NCBI GenBank assembly: GCA_017507805.1
Contig: JAFWAC010000025.1
Span: 62,001 to 126,000 of the forward strand
Direction of reading: 5' to 3'
DNA: 64,000 bases
Origin: Clostridia bacterium
GTDB lineage: Bacteria; Bacillota; Clostridia; Oscillospirales; Acutalibacteraceae
This document shows, one piece after another, positions 40,377 to 49,149 of the stretch. Below the pieces are notes generated by a model. The model was not told where the DNA came from. It saw only the letters and a list, made by a program, of their open reading frames with translations, and searched no databases. A program made the translations under genes and the position numbers. Numbering within the stretch: position 1 is the first letter of the stretch; every line of letters starts with the position of its first letter.

Positions 40377-42200
40377 ATGATTCGTGCACATGTACTTATT
40401 TGCGGCGGTACGGGTTGTACTTCCTCAGGAAGTCTTGATATTCAAAAGGCATTTGCTCAGAATATTGAAAACTGCGGACTTTCTGATGAAGTGAAAATCG
40501 TACAGACCGGATGCTTTGGTCTCTGCGCATTAGGTCCCGTTGTAATCGTTTACCCTGACGGCACCTTCTATAGCCGCGTAACACCTGATGATGTTAAGGA
40601 AATTGTAGAAGAGCATCTTCTCAAGGGTAGAATTGTTGACCGCTTGGTTTATACCGATGTAAGTGAGGATACCGTAATTGCTGAGGGCGCCACCATTGCT
40701 CTTAACGATACAACCTTCTATAAGTCTCAAAACCGTGTGGTTCTCCGCAACTGCGGTGTTATCGACCCCGAGAGCATTGATGAATATATTGCAATGGACG
40801 GTTACGCAGCCCTCGGTAAGGTTCTTACCGAAATGACACCCGAGGATGTTATTAAGGTTGTAACCGATTCAGGTCTCCGTGGTCGTGGAGGCGGCGGCTT
40901 CTCCACAGGTCGTAAGTGGGCGTTGACTGCTCCTAATAAGGCTGACCAGAAGTATGTTGTTTGTAACGCAGATGAGGGTGACCCCGGTGCGTTTATGGAC
41001 CGTTCTGTTCTTGAGGGTGATCCGCACTGCCTTATCGAGGCTATGGCTATTGCCGGTTATGCTATCGGTGCTACCAAAGGCTATGTTTATGTTCGTGCTG
41101 AGTATCCTATCGCTGTAAGACGCTTGCAGAAGGCTATTGACGATGCGCGTGAGTATGGACTTTTAGGTAAGGATATATTCGGCTCCGGCTTTGATTTCGA
41201 TTTGTTCATTCGTTTGGGTGCCGGCGCATTCGTTTGCGGTGAGGAAACTGCTTTGATGACCTCTATTGAGGGTAATCGCGGTGAGCCCAGACCCCGTCCG
41301 CCTTATCCGGCTGTTAAGGGTCTTTACGGCAAGCCTACCGTTGAAAACAATGTTGAAACCTTTGCTAACATTCCCCAGATTATTCTCCGCGGCGCTGATT
41401 GGTTTGCTTCTATGGGTACAGCAACCTCCAAGGGTACTAAGGTATTCGCACTTGGCGGTAATATCGAAAATACCGGTCTTGTTGAAATCCCCATGGGTAC
41501 AACCCTCCGTCATATAATTGAGGACATCGGCGGCGGTATTCCTAACGGTAAAAAGTTCAAGGCTGCTCAAACGGGCGGTCCCTCAGGCGGATGTATTCCT
41601 GCAAGCCTTATTGATACCGAGGTTGATTATGATAACCTCGTAGCTATCGGCTGTATGATGGGCTCAGGCGGTCTTATCGTAATGGATGAGGATAGCTGTA
41701 TGGTTGATATGGCTAAATTCTTCCTTGAGTTTACTGTTGACGAATCCTGCGGTAAATGTACTCCTTGCCGTATTGGTACTAAGCGTTTGCTTGAATTGCT
41801 TGATGATATTACTAAGGGTAAGGGAACACTTGAGGATATTGACCGTCTTGAGGAACTCTGCCATTATATTAAGCAGAATTCTCTCTGCGGTCTCGGTCAA
41901 ACTGCTCCTAACCCTGTATTGGCAACACTTAATTTCTTCCGTGATGAGTATGTAGCTCACGTTGTTGATAAGAAGTGTCCTGCAGGTGTATGTAAAGACC
42001 TTTTGACCTTCACCGTTGATAAAGAAAAGTGTATCGGTTGCGGTATGTGCGCAAGAAACTGCCCTGTTAATGCTATCGTAAAGACCGATTATATTGCTCC
42101 CGGTCATAAGCTGCCTTCTTATGAAATTGATGCTGAAAAGTGCGTTAAGTGCGGAGTATGTATGGGCAACTGTAAGTTTAAGGCAATTGAGAAAATATAA
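40377..42200 (+). CDS. hndC: Hydrogenase flavoprotein subunit HndC/HydB (NuoF type)
   Basis: The 607-residue protein joins an N-terminal [2Fe-2S] thioredoxin-like domain (CGGTGCTSSGS, QTGCFGLCALGP), a NuoF core with the FMN/NADH site GLRGRGGGGFSTGRKW near residue 165 and GAGAFVCGEETAL, an SLBB domain, the [4Fe-4S] motif ESCGKCTPCRIG, and a C-terminal pair of ferredoxin motifs (CIGCGMCARNCP, CVKCGVCMGNC). It oxidises or reduces NAD(P)H and, in bifurcating enzymes, ferredoxin. The full domain set is that of HydB/HndC. Confidence 0.95.
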   Translation: MIRAHVLICGGTGCTSSGSLDIQKAFAQNIENCGLSDEVKIVQTGCFGLCALGPVVIVYPDGTFYSRVTPDDVKEIVEEHLLKGRIVDRLVYTDVSEDTVIAEGATIALNDTTFYKSQNRVVLRNCGVIDPESIDEYIAMDGYAALGKVLTEMTPEDVIKVVTDSGLRGRGGGGFSTGRKWALTAPNKADQKYVVCNADEGDPGAFMDRSVLEGDPHCLIEAMAIAGYAIGATKGYVYVRAEYPIAVRRLQKAIDDAREYGLLGKDIFGSGFDFDLFIRLGAGAFVCGEETALMTSIEGNRGEPRPRPPYPAVKGLYGKPTVENNVETFANIPQIILRGADWFASMGTATSKGTKVFALGGNIENTGLVEIPMGTTLRHIIEDIGGGIPNGKKFKAAQTGGPSGGCIPASLIDTEVDYDNLVAIGCMMGSGGLIVMDEDSCMVDMAKFFLEFTVDESCGKCTPCRIGTKRLLELLDDITKGKGTLEDIDRLEELCHYIKQNSLCGLGQTAPNPVLATLNFFRDEYVAHVVDKKCPAGVCKDLLTFTVDKEKCIGCGMCARNCPVNAIVKTDYIAPGHKLPSYEIDAEKCVKCGVCMGNCKFKAIEKI

Positions 42201-42219
42201 GAAAGGAGCCTGAAAGTAA

Positions 42220-43971
42220 ATGGATATGATAAATGTTAAGATTAACGGTATTGCAATAAGTGTACCCAAGGGCTCTACTGTTTTAGATGCCGCCCGTGTT
42301 GCAGGCGTTGAAATTCCCACCCTTTGCTTTATGAAGGAAAAGAACGAAATCGGCGCTTGCCGTATCTGCGTTGTTGAGGTAAACGAGGGCAGAGGCTTCC
42401 GTATAGTTACCGCCTGTGTATATCCCTGCACAGAGGGTATGGAGGTTCTTACCAATACCGAGAAAATTCAAAAAGCAAGAAGAACTACCTTGGAGCTTAT
42501 TCTTTCCACACACGATAAGAAATGTCTCTCCTGTGTTCGTTCCACAAATTGTGAGCTTCAGAAGCTCTGCCGCGATTACGGTGTAGAGGAGTCTGCCTTT
42601 GAAGGCTTCAAGCCCGAATATGAGCTTGATAATTCCACTCCTCACCTTGTAAGAGATAACAACAAATGTATTCTTTGCCGCCGTTGTGTTGCTGCTTGTG
42701 AAGAACAGTATGTAGGCGTTATCGGCGCTAATAACCGCGGTATTGATACTGCTATCGGCACACCCTTCGAGGTTGGTCTTGCAAATGTTCCCTGTATCTC
42801 CTGCGGTCAGTGTACCGTTGTATGTCCTACCGGCGCCTTGGTTGAAAAGGATGATACCGATAAGATTTGGGAAGCTTTGGCTGACCCCACAAAGCATGTT
42901 GTTGTTCAGACTGCTCCTTCAATCCGCGCCACATTGGGCGAGTGCTTCGGTATGCCGATTGGTACTAATGTTGAAGGCAAGATGGTTGCCGCACTCCGCA
43001 GACTTGGCTTTGACAAGGTATTTGATACCAACTTTGCCGCCGACCTTACTATCGTTGAGGAAGCTAACGAGCTGGTTGAGCGTATTAAGAACGGTGGCAC
43101 ATTGCCGATGATTACCTCTTGCTCACCCGGATGGGTTAAGTTCTGTGAGTATTATTATCCTGATATGCTTGCACACTTATCCTCCTGTAAGTCGCCTCAG
43201 CAAATGGCAGGTGCCGTTATTAAGACCTACTATGCTGAGAAGGCAGGAATTGACCCGAAGGATATCGTAAGTGTTTCTGTAATGCCCTGTACTGCAAAGA
43301 AATTTGAAATTGGCAGAGATGACCAGAGCGCAGCAGGTGTTCCGGATGTTGATATTGCTATCACCACCCGTGAGCTTGCCCGTATGATTGAGCGCGCAGG
43401 TCTCCATTTCGATTGGCTGCCTGACGAGGAATTTGATAATCCTCTCGGTGAAGATACAGGTGCGGCAGTTATATTCGGTGCAACCGGCGGTGTTATGGAG
43501 GCAGCACTTCGTACTGCTAACGATTGGCTTACAGGCAAGGATAACACCGATATAGACTTTACAGCCGTTCGCGGCACTCAGGGACTTAAGGAAGCAACCG
43601 TCAATATCAACGGCAGCGACATTAAGGTTGCAGTAGCTTCCGGTGCGGCAGCTGCTAAGTATGTAATGGATACCATGAAAAATGGCAATCCCAACGGTTG
43701 GACATTTATCGAAATTATGGGATGTCCCGGCGGTTGTGTAAACGGCGGCGGTCAGCCCATTCAACCTCAGTATGTTCGTGATACCGTTGATCTTAAGGCA
43801 GTTCGTGCAAAGGCTCTTTACGATCAGGACAAGGCTTCTGTAATAAGAAAGTCTCATGAGTCTCCTGTAATTAAAAAGCTTTACAGCGAGTGGTATGACG
43901 GTTTTGGCGGTCACAAGGCTCACCATGACCTTCACACAAGCTATGTTGCCCGTGAAAAGTACGGTAAATAA
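42220..43971 (+). CDS. hndD: [FeFe]-hydrogenase catalytic subunit HndD/HydA
   Basis: The 583-residue protein carries a plant-type [2Fe-2S] domain (IGACRICVVEV, ACVYPC), the His-Cys cluster motif (THDKKCLSCVRSTNC), two [4Fe-4S] motifs (CILCRRCVAACE, CISCGQCTVVCP) and the H-cluster domain with L1 TSCSPGW (Cys301), L2 MPCTAKKFE (Cys357) and L3 EIMGCPGGCVNGGG (Cys502, Cys506). The tail is the small-subunit domain. Together with HndA-C it makes a cytoplasmic NAD(P)H- and probably ferredoxin-linked H2-producing complex. Maturases HydE/F/G are not in the window. The ribosome site is AGAAAGGAG; a second ATG lies at 42226. Confidence 0.96.
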   Translation: MDMINVKINGIAISVPKGSTVLDAARVAGVEIPTLCFMKEKNEIGACRICVVEVNEGRGFRIVTACVYPCTEGMEVLTNTEKIQKARRTTLELILSTHDKKCLSCVRSTNCELQKLCRDYGVEESAFEGFKPEYELDNSTPHLVRDNNKCILCRRCVAACEEQYVGVIGANNRGIDTAIGTPFEVGLANVPCISCGQCTVVCPTGALVEKDDTDKIWEALADPTKHVVVQTAPSIRATLGECFGMPIGTNVEGKMVAALRRLGFDKVFDTNFAADLTIVEEANELVERIKNGGTLPMITSCSPGWVKFCEYYYPDMLAHLSSCKSPQQMAGAVIKTYYAEKAGIDPKDIVSVSVMPCTAKKFEIGRDDQSAAGVPDVDIAITTRELARMIERAGLHFDWLPDEEFDNPLGEDTGAAVIFGATGGVMEAALRTANDWLTGKDNTDIDFTAVRGTQGLKEATVNINGSDIKVAVASGAAAAKYVMDTMKNGNPNGWTFIEIMGCPGGCVNGGGQPIQPQYVRDTVDLKAVRAKALYDQDKASVIRKSHESPVIKKLYSEWYDGFGGHKAHHDLHTSYVAREKYGK

Positions 43972-43999
43972 TAAGTTAAATTAAGCTATTGAAAAAAAT

Positions 44000-44043
44000 G
44001 TCCGATATGGCTATAATGTAATTAGCCGTATCGGACTTTTTTT
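44000..44043 (+). terminator. Terminator of hydrogenase operon
   Basis: A 14-bp stem (44000-44013 with 44023-44036, one G-T pair) and seven T end the operon 29 bp behind the hndD stop. Confidence 0.92.
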
Positions 44044-44060
44044 ATAAAGGAAAATTTGTT

Positions 44061-44897
44061 TTGGGCAAAAGAGAACTTGAAAAACATATTGAAGTACAAA
44101 GAAGCATCATAAAAAAATACCGTAAATCAATCTGGAATAATTTCGTTGCCGCAGTGCAGGAATATGAGCTTATTAAGGAAAACGATAAAATTGCAGTTTG
44201 TATTTCAGGCGGTAAGGATTCTGTGCTGTTAGCTTGCTGTATGCGTCAGCTTCAGCTTCACAGTAATGTTCCTTTTTCTTTGGTTTATTTGGTTATGGAC
44301 CCGGGTTATAATTCCGAAAACCGCAAGCTGATAGAAAAAAATGTGGAAACACTTAGGCTTGATGTAAATATTTTTGAAAGTGATATATTTGAGGTGACAG
44401 ATAGAGTTGGCGGCGCGCCCTGCTACCTTTGCGCACGCATGAGACGAGGCTTTCTTTACAGTAAGGCAAAGGAATTGGGCTGTAATAAAATCGCGTTGGG
44501 ACACCACTTTAATGATGTTATTGAAACTGTGCTTATGAGTATGATGTATTCCTCGGAAATCAAAACCATGCTTCCAAAGCTTCACAGCACAAATTTTGAG
44601 GGTATGGAGCTTATACGCCCATTATATAAGGTAAAAGAAAAAGACATTATTTCCTGGGCGGAATATAACGGATTTAAATTTTTGCAGTGTGCCTGCAAAA
44701 TGACCGAAAAGAATTCCGACTTGGAATTAATGTCTAAAAGAAAAGAAATCAAGGCTTTAATTGAATATATTAAAACTCAAAATATTGAAGCGGATGATAA
44801 TATTTTCAGAAGCCTGCACAATGTTAATCTTGCCACAATTCCCGGATGGCGCGATAAGGATAACGGTGAAACACACTCTTTTTTGGAGTGGTATTAA
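44061..44897 (+). CDS. TtcA-like PP-loop ATPase (tRNA thiolation family)
   Basis: The 278-residue protein has the PP-loop CISGGKDSVLLACC near residue 50 and two CxxC-type Cys groups (APCYLCARMRRGF and LQCACKM), the layout of TtcA/TilS-like tRNA 2-thiolation enzymes. Family resemblance is closest to TtcA-like proteins, which thiolate cytidine-32 of tRNA; Firmicutes often keep versions of unproven substrate. TTG start at 44061 with AAAGGA about ten bases ahead. Its end overlaps the end of the convergent DNA glycosylase gene by 4 bp, so there is no terminator between. Confidence 0.85.
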   Translation: MGKRELEKHIEVQRSIIKKYRKSIWNNFVAAVQEYELIKENDKIAVCISGGKDSVLLACCMRQLQLHSNVPFSLVYLVMDPGYNSENRKLIEKNVETLRLDVNIFESDIFEVTDRVGGAPCYLCARMRRGFLYSKAKELGCNKIALGHHFNDVIETVLMSMMYSSEIKTMLPKLHSTNFEGMELIRPLYKVKEKDIISWAEYNGFKFLQCACKMTEKNSDLELMSKRKEIKALIEYIKTQNIEADDNIFRSLHNVNLATIPGWRDKDNGETHSFLEWY

Positions 44898-45727
44898 AGG
44901 CTAAGCTTTGTTTCGCGCGCATAAAAGAATATATATTGCTGAACAATTCCGGCGTAGGGGAGGGCTTCTGCCGGCAGCTCTCCGTCAAACAACACCTGCA
45001 TTGCTCTTTTAATCCAGACATCCTTTGGGAATGCAGAAATATGCTTGTGTGAAAATAAAAGAGCGCAGTCAGCAACCTTCGGTCCCACACCGTTAATTTT
45101 CATAAGCTCATTTCGCGCATCGTCAATGGAAAGTGATTTAAGGTTAAAAAGGTCAACCTCGCCGCCTGCAACCTTTTTGGCGGCATCTAAAATATATTTA
45201 GCTCTGAAGCCGGAGCGCAAGGGTGCCAAATCCTCTAAGGATAAGCCCGCTATTCTCTCGGCTGACGGAAAGGTGTAAAACCCGTTAAATTCTTCACCAA
45301 AGCATTCACAAAGTCGGTTTATAATACCTTTAATTCTCTTTATGTTGTTGTTTTGCGAAATTATAAAGGAGCAAAGTGTTTCCCACGGCTCCTGATTGAG
45401 CACGCGTATTCCTTTGCCATATTCCGCTGCATTTTTCAGGATTTCATTGCCCGATATGCCGACTATGATTTCACCATAATCGCGGTCAAGGTCAAAATAA
45501 TCACGCCAAACGCAGTCGAATGTTTCTTTATCTGTGTTGTAAAGAATAATTGTACCGTTTTCAAGCTTTTCAAGCTCTAAGTATTTGTTATAGGCTACAC
45601 CGCGCCATCTGCCCTTTTCGTCACATTCCCAACGAAATGCCTGACCGCAATCTAAGGTGTGCGGCAGGTCGAAATGTTCAATTCCTTCTATATAAACACA
45701 GTTGTTTTTAAATATTAAATTATACAT
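44894..45727 (-). CDS. ogg: 8-oxoguanine DNA glycosylase (OGG1 type)
   Basis: The 277-residue protein is an HhH-GPD glycosylase of the OGG family. It has the N-terminal OGG beta domain (HTLDCGQAFRWE), then the catalytic Lys in the hairpin MKINGVGPKVADCALLF and the catalytic Asp in FPKDVWIKRAM. It excises 8-oxoguanine and nicks the strand. Bacterial OGG1-type genes are common in Clostridia in place of MutM. The convergent overlap with the upstream tRNA-thiolation gene is tight. Confidence 0.9.
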   Translation of the reverse strand: MYNLIFKNNCVYIEGIEHFDLPHTLDCGQAFRWECDEKGRWRGVAYNKYLELEKLENGTIILYNTDKETFDCVWRDYFDLDRDYGEIIVGISGNEILKNAAEYGKGIRVLNQEPWETLCSFIISQNNNIKRIKGIINRLCECFGEEFNGFYTFPSAERIAGLSLEDLAPLRSGFRAKYILDAAKKVAGGEVDLFNLKSLSIDDARNELMKINGVGPKVADCALLFSHKHISAFPKDVWIKRAMQVLFDGELPAEALPYAGIVQQYIFFYARETKLSL

Positions 45728-45806
45728 TTTTCTGCTCCAATCAAGTTTGTAAGTTTATTATAACTGCCATTCGGAAAAATGTAAATATAAATTTAGGAGT
45801 TAAATT

Positions 45807-46493
45807 ATGAGAGATGATATTTGTACCATACCTGTCAGTGAGGTATTCGAGGTTAATGACGGCTGTCCCATTTGCAGAATGAGGGATACCATTGAAAAAA
45901 GGATTATCGATTACATTATGGGGGACGCAATGATGGAGCCTGATGTGCGCATTGAAACCAATCGTGTCGGTTTTTGCGAGCATCACTATGACGAGATGTT
46001 GTCTCACAGGGGCCGCCTTCAATTGGCACTTATGCTGCAAACCCATCTTGACGAAATAAATAAAAATGTATTTTCAAAAAGCTTGTTTAATACCGCCGCA
46101 AAAAAAGGGGAAAAAGCTTCGAGAATTTCGGAAACCTGCTTTATTTGCGATAAAATCGAATACGGTATTTCGCGTATGATAGACACGGTTTACCGTTGCT
46201 ATGAGAATGAACGCGATTTCCGTGATATGTTTAATTCCCAAAGTATGTTTTGTCTGCCTCATTTTGAGCGATTGATTTCAGGCGCGCAAAAGCGGAATAT
46301 GCGTAACCACGGAAGTGAATTCACAAAAAATCTCACACGGATAACCACTGAATATTCCAACGGACTTTATAAATTAATCTCTGAATATTGTACGATTTAT
46401 GATTACCGTTCCAATAAAGGCGAAACACAAAGTCCGGAGTGCCGCGAGTCTGTAGAAAAAACTGTTGCATTTTTAACCGGCAGATTTACATAA
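45807..46493 (+). CDS. DUF6062 family protein
   Basis: The 228-residue soluble protein has paired Cys motifs (GCPICRMRD near residue 20, CFICDKIEYGI near 112) with His/Cys partners (GFCEHHYDEML, FCLPHFERL). I recognise this pattern as DUF6062. The two C-x2-C plus C/H-x-x-H sets suggest two similar zinc modules arising by internal duplication. No function is known. It follows TTTAGGAGTT and is divergent from ogg across 79 bp. Confidence 0.78.
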   Translation: MRDDICTIPVSEVFEVNDGCPICRMRDTIEKRIIDYIMGDAMMEPDVRIETNRVGFCEHHYDEMLSHRGRLQLALMLQTHLDEINKNVFSKSLFNTAAKKGEKASRISETCFICDKIEYGISRMIDTVYRCYENERDFRDMFNSQSMFCLPHFERLISGAQKRNMRNHGSEFTKNLTRITTEYSNGLYKLISEYCTIYDYRSNKGETQSPECRESVEKTVAFLTGRFT

Positions 46494-46668
46494 TTCGACT
46501 TTTTTTGCTGTCGGTTGATAGTTTTTCCTCGTAAAATGGCGAGTTTTTAGACTTTTCCACCGAGTTATCCACTTTTTTATGTCAACCTGTATAACTTTTC
46601 CTTTTTTTGACTAAAATAAAAATATGTAAAAAATACATTGAATTTCAGTAGCATCAAAGGGGAAAGAT

Positions 46669-46944
46669 ATGGTTAAGGGTGTAAGTAAAACCGTAATTGT
46701 TGTCAATAATACCGGTAGTAAATTATTTGAAAAAATTGTTTTTTATGTAACACCGGAGTATGGCAATCTGAGCGCCAAGCAATTAAAAAAGGCGGCAAGC
46801 GCTTTTTCGTTTAATTATGATTTCAATCCGCCGAAAAACGGAAGCCTGCGCGCAAGCTATGTACGCAAGCGAAAAATAAGAATTATAGCGTTTTCACTTG
46901 CGATTGTTGCGTTGTTGGCGGTGGCTTTGGTTTTGATATTGTAA
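46669..46944 (+). CDS. Small tail-anchored protein (91 aa)
   Basis: The product has a short soluble N-terminal part (VKGVSKTVIVVNNTGSKLFEKIVFYV), a basic stretch (RASYVRKRKIRI) and a single C-terminal hydrophobic segment (IIAFSLAIVALLAVALVLIL) ending the protein. It is therefore a likely tail-anchored membrane protein with the N-terminus inside. I recall similar short proteins in Clostridia without function. AAAGGGGAA is the ribosome site and a terminator follows. The preceding gap (46494-46668) shows no other gene. Confidence 0.7.
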   Translation: MVKGVSKTVIVVNNTGSKLFEKIVFYVTPEYGNLSAKQLKKAASAFSFNYDFNPPKNGSLRASYVRKRKIRIIAFSLAIVALLAVALVLIL

Positions 46945-46954
46945 ATAAATTATT

Positions 46955-46999
46955 AAAAATGCAAGAAGTGTGCTTTAATTCTTGCATTTTTCTTTTTTT
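46955..46999 (+). terminator. Terminator of small tail-anchored gene
   Basis: AAAAATGCAAGAA (46955-46967) pairs with TTCTTGCATTTTT (46979-46991), and a T-rich run continues to about 46999. Confidence 0.88.
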
Positions 47000-47045
47000 T
47001 CGACTATAATCAATAAGTATGCTATTATGTAAAAAAGGTGAGTTA

Positions 47046-47768
47046 ATGAAAGAATATTTTAAAATAGGTCTTAAAGACTTTGGAAGAAGCATCATCGTTA
47101 ATTTTATGTGCCTTATAATTGTTATTTCTATGAGCGTGCTTGCAAGCGCCGCCTTCTCGGAGGATATCGGATATATTGCCTACGGTACAAAAGAGGATAG
47201 CGAGCAATCCGAACAGCTTTATACATACTATTATGAGGACGGCGAGGATACAAAGCTTTCTGAATATGAAGCGCAGGGCTATACTGTTACAAAGTCCGAT
47301 TTGTCTGAGATAACCAAAACGGGAGACACCGTATTTCTTGTTACAGTTCAGATCTTCACCTTGCTTTTATTGGTATCCTTCCTGTATCCCGAGTTTTGGA
47401 ATTACGGTACAAAGGATAATAATCTTGTCAACTTCAAGCACAAAGAGGCTGATTTATATAAGGGGCTTAAATGTGGTGCTGTTTCAATCATCCCTTATGC
47501 ATTATTACTTTTATTTTTCCTGTTCACCAAAAATACGGTTTGCGCAAGCTTTCCGACTGCATTGTTGAAATTTATTAATCCTTCGGTTTATACATTTACA
47601 CAATTAATTGTGGGAACTCCTACGGTATTAAGCAAGCTTGCTGTTTGGAGAATACTGTTGTTGTTTGCGTTACTTTTGGTAACTCCGATAGCGGCGCAGA
47701 TTGGATATACCTTGGGTTATAAAAATATCTCAATTTCTGAAAAGCTGATTTATAAAAAGAAAAAGTAA
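47046..47768 (+). CDS. Polytopic membrane protein, unknown family
   Basis: The 240-residue protein starts at the ATG at 47046 behind AAAGGTGAG. It has one hydrophobic segment at the start (IVNFMCLIIVISMSVLASAAF), an acidic loop of about 50 residues rich in Tyr/Glu/Asp (EQSEQLYTYYYEDGEDT), then about four more membrane segments. No catalytic motif. The DUF624 gene follows 28 bp later and has a similar size and hydrophobic plan, so they probably form one operon and may act together. Confidence 0.72.
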   Translation: MKEYFKIGLKDFGRSIIVNFMCLIIVISMSVLASAAFSEDIGYIAYGTKEDSEQSEQLYTYYYEDGEDTKLSEYEAQGYTVTKSDLSEITKTGDTVFLVTVQIFTLLLLVSFLYPEFWNYGTKDNNLVNFKHKEADLYKGLKCGAVSIIPYALLLLFFLFTKNTVCASFPTALLKFINPSVYTFTQLIVGTPTVLSKLAVWRILLLFALLLVTPIAAQIGYTLGYKNISISEKLIYKKKK

Positions 47769-47796
47769 AATTGTTATTAAGGTAGGGTGATATATT

Positions 47797-48645
47797 ATGG
47801 CTGGTTTTTTCGGCTTGTTTAATTATGAGAAGGAGGGTCCCGGAATTTCAAAAAATGCTCCCAAAAAGAAAACAATTGTTGTTTTCTTTGAGACCTTTTT
47901 CAGAAATTTCTGGAAATTCATTACAATTAATTTAGTTTTTTCAATTCTTTCTGTTCCCGTTGTGACTAACGGTCTTGCTGCCGCAGGTATGACAAATGTT
48001 ACCCGTAATACAGCGCGGGACAAGCATTCCTTTGGATTGAGCGACTTTTTTGATACAATCAAAAAAAATTGGAGGCAGGCTTTGCCGGCAGGTATAATCA
48101 ATGTTTTGGTTTATGCTGTTTTGATTTTTGATGCCTTCTATTTTTATAATGCAGGCACAGGTATAATGTCTACGGTGGGTTTGGGTATCACTTTTGCCAT
48201 TTTTCTTGTTTTTTCAATGGCAAATTATTTTATCTGGACCCTGATGATAACCTTTAAATTCAGATTAAAGCAAATTTATACAAACAGCTTAAAATTTGCT
48301 ATAATTAATTTAAAGAAAAATCTCCTTTGCTTTTTTACAATACTTTTAGTTCATGCTATATATGTACTTATTGCCGCTTTACTGTTTAAATATATTTTCT
48401 TTGTAATCACCGTTGAGCTTATTATTTATATCATAACCTTTCCGGCATTCAAATTTTTACTTATACAGTATTGTGTTTTCCCCGCAGTTAAAAAATATAT
48501 TATTGATCCTTATTACCTCGAGCATCCCGATGAGGACATACAAAAGCGCCGTGATTTAGGCATTGAGGTCGATGAACCGAAGCCTGTTAAACCCGAGGGC
48601 GCAGAGGACGAGGATGAAGAACCCGAAAATGTTTTTAATGATTAA
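47797..48645 (+). CDS. DUF624/YesL-like membrane protein
   Basis: The 282-residue protein opens GFFGLFNYEKEGPGISKNAPKKK and has about five hydrophobic segments, with the DUF624 blocks NFWKFITINLVFSILSVPVVTNGLAAAGMT and DFFDTIKKNWRQALPAG. YesL is encoded with sugar ABC transporters in Bacillus, but its role is unknown; here no transporter is near. The C-terminus is a 40-residue acidic tail (GAEDEDEEPENVFND), unusual for the family. AGGTAGGGTG precedes the ATG. Confidence 0.82.
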   Translation: MAGFFGLFNYEKEGPGISKNAPKKKTIVVFFETFFRNFWKFITINLVFSILSVPVVTNGLAAAGMTNVTRNTARDKHSFGLSDFFDTIKKNWRQALPAGIINVLVYAVLIFDAFYFYNAGTGIMSTVGLGITFAIFLVFSMANYFIWTLMITFKFRLKQIYTNSLKFAIINLKKNLLCFFTILLVHAIYVLIAALLFKYIFFVITVELIIYIITFPAFKFLLIQYCVFPAVKKYIIDPYYLEHPDEDIQKRRDLGIEVDEPKPVKPEGAEDEDEEPENVFND

Positions 48646-48656
48646 TAAATTTTAAA

Positions 48657-48698
48657 TGCAACACATATATATTGTATCGGTGATATATATGTGTTGCA
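48657..48698 (+). promoter_or_regulatory. Perfect 16-bp hairpin enclosing the ylmC/ymxH start codon
   Basis: TGCAACACATATATAT (48657-48672) is exactly complementary to ATATATATGTGTTGCA (48683-48698), with a 10-nt loop TGTATCGGTG. The loop holds the only Shine-Dalgarno-like bases (CGGTG), and the start ATG at 48689 is inside the 3' arm. In mRNA the start codon would be paired, suggesting temperature- or translation-dependent opening. There is no T run, so it is not a terminator. Confidence 0.7.
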
Positions 48699-48970
48699 GA
48701 ATAGCAGATTTAAAGAACAAGCAGGTTGTTTGTATTAAAAACGGTTGTGTTCTGGGATTTGTTTCGGATATCGAAATGAATACCTCGGACGGTTGCCTTG
48801 AAGCTATCGTAATTTACGGAAAACCGCGTTTTTTCGGGCTTTTGGGCAGAGATGAGGATATTGTTATTCCTTGGACTGAAATAAGTGTTATCGGGCAGGA
48901 AACGGTGCTTGTTAAAACCGACCCCGAGCCCTACCTCAGATTGCTGAAACGCAGTCGCTATTTAGCCTAA
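48689..48970 (+). CDS. YlmC/YmxH family PRC-barrel sporulation protein
   Basis: The protein of 93 residues has a PRC-barrel fold: CRIADLKNKQVVCIKNGCVLGFVSDIEM, then GRDEDIVIPWTEISVIGQETVLVK. YlmC/YmxH members are linked to sporulation by regulon membership in Firmicutes. I chose the ATG at 48689, which gives the family N-terminus; an in-frame ATG at 48656 would add 11 residues (QHIYIVSVIYM) and has no ribosome site. The start region is buried in a hairpin. A strong terminator follows. Confidence 0.82.
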   Translation: MCCRIADLKNKQVVCIKNGCVLGFVSDIEMNTSDGCLEAIVIYGKPRFFGLLGRDEDIVIPWTEISVIGQETVLVKTDPEPYLRLLKRSRYLA

Positions 48971-48975
48971 AATTT

Positions 48976-49042
48976 GCACATTCGGTTTTCCTTTTAAGGC
49001 AAGGAGCAGCCAATTTCAAAGGAAAGCCGGATGTGCTTTTTT
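48976..49042 (+). terminator. Long-stem terminator of ylmC/ymxH gene
   Basis: GCACAT (48976-48981) and the following TTCGGTTTTCCTTT pair imperfectly with AAAGGAAAGCCGGATGTGC, ending at 49036. Six T follow. Confidence 0.85.
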
Positions 49043-49149
49043 ATTTAGAGATATATTCTTGCGAAAAATATTATTATATGATAAAATATTTTTAAAGTTT
49101 TAAAATTAATTTTTCTTTTTGTGGTAATATATTTTTAAGGTGATATGAA

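Noticed and set aside
41664..42455. 263-residue minus-strand frame opposite hndC/hndD
   Set aside because: It spans the junction of two well-supported genes, lacks a ribosome site and arises from codon bias.
43177..43935. Long minus-strand frames opposite hndD
   Set aside because: They mirror a strong hydrogenase gene and contain no domain pattern of their own.
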